Source: Panopea generosa
Lineage: Eukaryota; Mollusca; Bivalvia; Adapedonta; Hiatellidae
NCBI GenBank assembly: GCA_029582155.1
Contig: CM055908.1
Coordinates: 25,110,757 to 25,174,756 of the forward strand
Reading direction: 5' to 3'
Length of the DNA: 64,000 bases
Positions 59,681 to 64,000 of the stretch are shown piece after piece. Every line of letters begins with the position of its first letter. Positions within the stretch are counted from its first letter, which is position 1. A model generated the notes under the pieces. The model worked only from the letters and a program-made list of their open reading frames with translations, searched no databases and was not told where the DNA came from. The translations under genes and the position numbers were made by a program.

Positions 59681-62425
59681 TGTTTGAAGCAAATTGGAAT
59701 TGAAATTTCAATATTGTACTATGCACAACCTGAGCAAAAAATCCTATGCTTAATTTTTTGACAAATTAATTTTGACAGCAAGATTAAAATAGATGTAATA
59801 TACAGCATGCTGCCAAAACAGCCAGCAGAGAGACACACGCTGTGCTGTACTGTAGGTTATACAAGACTTGAAATAGGTTATAACAACCAGCTATCTAATA
59901 TGTAGGACAAAAAAACTAATATTTAATTGTAAAGACTGCTGCAATAATTATTTCTTGTGTCACCGCGTAAGCTAATGCTTTCTGTGTGGCTGGCGTTAAA
60001 CTTGAATTGTCAATAATATAATTGTACTCATAGAATAACTGAGATTAGTGTCCATGGCAACAAGTGTTTTCTCAGGGAATGTAATCTGTGATAAGATAAA
60101 ACTTGCTCGAGCTTCATGTATTTGTAAGGTGAACTTCACTATGAAATTAATAGAATTGTTTTTAATGGTGTTTAACGCCATTTTCAACACATGGGAGGTG
60201 TTGGAAATGGCATTGGACCCCATTCAAAAGTAATTAGAATTTTGGTGAACTTCATTTTAACATACAATGAATAATTGTAAAATTCATGTATAAAATGATT
60301 AGTTTATTTATAGGTCTCTAATTAAATGAGTAAAATTTGAATAAATTAAGATAAGTTGTTTTTTTGTAGAGATCACAAAGAAAATTAATAGATTATTAAT
60401 GGAGATTTATCTTCCGTTCTAATCCTTATTTATACTTATACTGATTTGTATGTATGTGAATTTGAATAAATAAATATGTTAAAACCAAAAGATTATTAAA
60501 ATTTCTTTAATTAAATGAACAGAACCTGCGTAAAATGTACTGTTAAATGAAACAAATTTAATTTTTGGAAAATTTACTGTTGAAATGAATCCCCTCTTTG
60601 TGAAGTTAATGTACAGAACCAATAGAATTGCATAGTTACTAATCTGGCAAGTAGACTGTTTGTTTTATTTACTAGAAAAATGATAAGAATTATAATAATT
60701 TTATAGTTTACCTTGATCTGTTTGCATAAAGTGATATCCATGTACTGCTAGGTAATATTTCAATAGGCAATATTAAGACAAGTATGTAGTATTTATTTAT
60801 AGTTTCATAATGATGTAGTTTAAAAAAGAATGAAAACATGCATTAACAAAAGATACAATCATTGTACGCACTCATGATTAAACATTTTCGTGTTTGATCA
60901 GACATTTATCAATTCAGTAACTTGTAGTCTCATATAGGAAGGTGGGTCGTCATATTAAGATTTCTGATAAAGATTAAATATATTTTGTCTCATCATTTGA
61001 ATAAAAAATCAGATGTCTGGTCATGTGAAAAACTGAATTTTATATATGTACCCGACTTCTGTTTCACCAACATTTTCTAAAGTTTTACTTAAAAACTTAA
61101 CTCAGTTTTGACTGGTTACCATATTTATCTGTTATATAATAAATATAAATGAATTCATGTGCAGTTTAACTGGAACCTGTCTAAAATCAGGATCTCATGG
61201 TTGCTCGTCTTGGATTTAAGTTTTTAAGTATTTAGATATATACTTAAATATATTGGAGAAACAGAAGTCAGATGTTGATCTGTCGTGAATACTTTGTGAT
61301 ATTTGTTTGTGATGTTTCTTTGGCTTCATGTTCTCGAGTTCTTTACATTAATTTTCTATGTTATGGTTGTGAAATATGGGGTAAATTTTTGAAGTTTATC
61401 AAAATGTTTAAAAAAATAATTGATATTTTTATATGTAATAATTCTCAAGTTTTGGTTTTCTTTGTTTTGATGTTTTATTTTTTAATCCATATTGTACAAA
61501 TTCTGTCATCTAACACTCTGTCTTCACATGCATTCACATTTTTCTATCTGGATATGATATCTGACAAAATGCATACAAATTTTTTGGTTTCAACACAATA
61601 TCAATGCCAAATGCATATTTTACATGGATCATGCCTTTGTTTCCATATTAAAGTACAGTAGAATCTCAGCTGGTCCTTGATGTTGGCTACCAGACGGCAG
61701 ATCGAGATATACAGGCTGGTTTGGGTGTGAAAACTTACTAACTAGACCTCAGTTATACATTAACATAGGAAAACAAATCAACACGTAAAACTCTATTTAA
61801 ATGTACATAATCAGATTATTATATATAGTAAAGAAGGGAAAGAATTGGTATCGCAGAAAAACAGACAAAACAAAATTTTTAGTTCAAGTGATTTTGACAT
61901 AAAAATATTCTTCTGTATATATATTTACCATCTAGAAAATCATCTATAGATGATCATGATCACAGAATGGTTTTACTACAATTACGTAAAGTTGTAACAA
62001 TATTGATTACAGATTAATGAAGGAACCAGTCAACTACAGATTTTAAGTAAAAAATATGGTTATAAAATGTTAGTGTTTTTTTTTCTTAAGTGTTTTAATA
62101 TTTGTTATTGAAATTGTATTGTACACATTTAATTGTTATGTAGAAAAATTGAGAATTTATTTCGTGACCTGGTTAATATTTTATATGTATTATTTTTATA
62201 CGTATTATAAATGTTGAATGAACTTGGAAGACAGTTTACTGATAATCTGTTTTTTATACAAAATAAATGTAAAACTATTATTACAATTGTAGCAGACAAT
62301 ATTCTATCACCAATTACACAAATGATTTTTATTAACTGATAGAATTATTTTTCTGTTTTTCAAAATATTCATATTATACAATATCACATGTTAACCTCAC
62401 ACAATGTGATATGGTTCTCCAACAG
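59681..62425. other. AT-rich intergenic, no gene recognised
   Basis: A reduced repeat tail (GGTGTTTAACGCCATTTTCA) at about 60168. No exon chain on either strand. Confidence 0.4.
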
Positions 62426-62458
62426 TCGGAAAAACGAGGAGGACACATTCACTGACAA
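62426..62458 (+). CDS. Possible isolated 33-nt exon of an unidentified gene
   Basis: Acceptor TCTCCAACAG and donor GTAATAC flank an open frame reading RKNEEDTFTD, phase 2/2. It does not fit the phase of the last EVC introns. Chance is quite possible. Confidence 0.2.
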
Positions 62459-62546
62459 GTAATACACATTATTATTTAAAGGTTATATTTGTTGATGATA
62501 TGTTTGTATGATGCATTATATAAATAAGTATGTAGCCATAAACAAT

Positions 62547-63365
62547 TGCTAGGTTTTAATTCTTATATTTATTTTTACTTAAAAAGTATTTTCATTGAAA
62601 ATGCCTTTCTCTAAAATTTTACACAATTCTTTTTATATTATTGTTTATCAATTTTATTGTTGTCAAATCCGTCCATAAACTCTCTACAGGTTTACTTCAA
62701 TTAATGATTTAAGCATACATAAAAATTATATACACATATATGTGCTTGAATTTAGTCCAAACTGTTTTTTTAGCCCGTGTGGTTCCGGTTAAGAATAGAA
62801 TCACTGCCAATCTCTGCATAGGGGTAGGAATCCTCCGAATGGGTGTCATGTTCATTTTATCATTTTTTGTCATGTTCATTATTGCGGTTAAATTACCAAC
62901 CCCTGTGTGGTTTCAGGGAGCCATATGAGTTATGGCAAGAATAGGACCACTGTGGCTCATGCATGTCATAAGAAGCGACAATTTGAGTAATACGATAGCA
63001 TTTGCTGAGGTATCAAGGTTCTAGGTTCGTTCTGCATATTCATTTGTTGGTGTATTTTTGTTTAAATCTGTATGTTAATTTGTCGAATAACCTATAATGT
63101 GTAGGTACGCCGTAAAACCCTTTTCATTCATTCATTACCATTGCTAGGTTTTAATTCTTATATTTATTTTTACTTAAAAAGTATTTTCATTGAAAGTGCC
63201 TTTCTGAAAAAATTTACACAAATTTTTATATAATTGTTTATCAATTTTATTGTAATTGTTTTCAAATCCGTCCATAAACTCTCTACAAGTTTACTTCAAT
63301 TAATGATTTAAGCATACATAAAAATTATATACACATATATGTGCTTGAATTTAGTTCAAACTGTT
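62547..63365. repeat. Direct duplication of about 220 bp, copies 592 bp apart
   Basis: Copy 1 at 62547-62764 and copy 2 at 63139-63364 both run from TTGCTAGGTTTTAATTCTTA to GTGCTTGAATTTAGT(C/T)CAAA. Between them is sequence ending in a CATTCATTCATTAC tail, possibly a mobile insert. Confidence 0.9.
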
Positions 63366-63979
63366 GTTTATTCATATGATTTTTACAGCTGTATTTTTAG
63401 TGATTTCTTCGGAACCATTCTTGGGTCGACAAAAAGAAAACAAACAGAGATTTAAATTAAAAATGACAAGTACCTTTCATTTAACCGATTGATGCATATG
63501 TATTTTATGCATTTTATGTGTATTTTACAACACTTGTTTAAGTTAGAGATGTCCCAGTTTTTGTTAACAAATTTTTTTTTTAATGAATTTGATAAAAACA
63601 TGTTGAGCAATATGTTGTAAATCCATTCCAAATGAAGGTAACTTCAGATCTAGAAGATTGATAAGAAACTGAACATAAATATAAATAAAACTGTTGTCTT
63701 AAAATTATGTATATTGATATAAGGCATATTTTGGTGATATTTTTTAAATATTCTATGAGTTTCCCAAAAAGTATTTCTAGATCTTTTTACCATACAAAAC
63801 ACTTTACCCATCTTGTCAGATATATAATGTTTTGTTTTTTTTATAATCCAAAATGTGTTTACTAAAGTAAAGCTATGTTCCACTCAAACATCAGCCTAGA
63901 AGAATCATATTTGTTATGCATTATAAACATCAGTTAGTACTATAATATATGTTATGCAGGTTTTCTTTCAATAGGCATA
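63366..63979. other. AT-rich intergenic
   Basis: No gene or element recognised. Confidence 0.4.
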
Positions 63980-63980
63980 T

Positions 63981-64000
63981 ACAGTCAAACCTGTCTTAAG
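63981..64000 (+). mobile_element. Left end of a TIR MITE cut by the window edge
   Basis: ACAGTCAAACCTGTCTTAAG is the consensus terminus of the family seen at 41.0 and 54.3 kb. Confidence 0.7.

Noticed and set aside
61272-61661. 129-codon + strand frame rich in hydrophobic residues
   Set aside because: AT-rich composition, no family resemblance, no splice or promoter context.

Overview
The window is AT-rich animal DNA, most likely from a mollusc and probably a bivalve. It has long introns, dense tRNA-derived SINEs, foldback MITEs, minisatellites, and repeats resembling the bivalve pearl/Helentron-like elements. The taxon is inferred from repeat style and cannot be proved from this sequence alone.

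One protein-coding gene can be reconstructed completely. It lies on the + strand between about 13.4 and 59.7 kb, with coding bases from 14243 to 59239. I joined 24 coding exons by hand. Every junction is GT-AG with compatible phase, and the result is a 971-residue protein with one N-terminal membrane segment, a long coiled-coil body and a lysine-rich, acidic tail. Length, layout and several recalled motifs fit EVC, the Ellis-van Creveld protein. EVC sits with EVC2 at the base of the primary cilium and passes Hedgehog signals downstream of Smoothened. A possible TATA motif and a short 5' UTR exon precede it near 13.4 kb. No EVC2-like exons were recognised in the 13 kb upstream, although vertebrates keep the two genes head to head.

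Layout: 0-13.4 kb is intergenic, with a CA microsatellite, a decayed LINE reverse-transcriptase copy (3.5-4.7 kb), a 46-bp minisatellite (5.7-6.5 kb), a SINE with perfect target-site duplications (9.45-9.79 kb), a pearl-like element with a 161-bp core repeat (10.4-11.1 kb), a foldback MITE and a second LINE remnant (12.5-13.0 kb). 13.4-59.7 kb is EVC; its introns carry at least nine tandem arrays, including a 2.9-kb array of a 21-bp unit, and most of the SINEs and MITEs. 59.7-64 kb is intergenic, with a 0.6-kb tandem duplication and one possible small exon of a neighbouring gene.

The long open frames at 28.8-29.8 kb and 49.3-52.3 kb are not genes. They are minisatellites whose unit length is a multiple of three. 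The observations most worth checking are: minisatellites that run directly into four EVC splice acceptors; a piggyBac-like foldback MITE family with paired-arm changes and two tail types; a 24-nt in-frame microexon; and a possible alternative EVC C-terminus.
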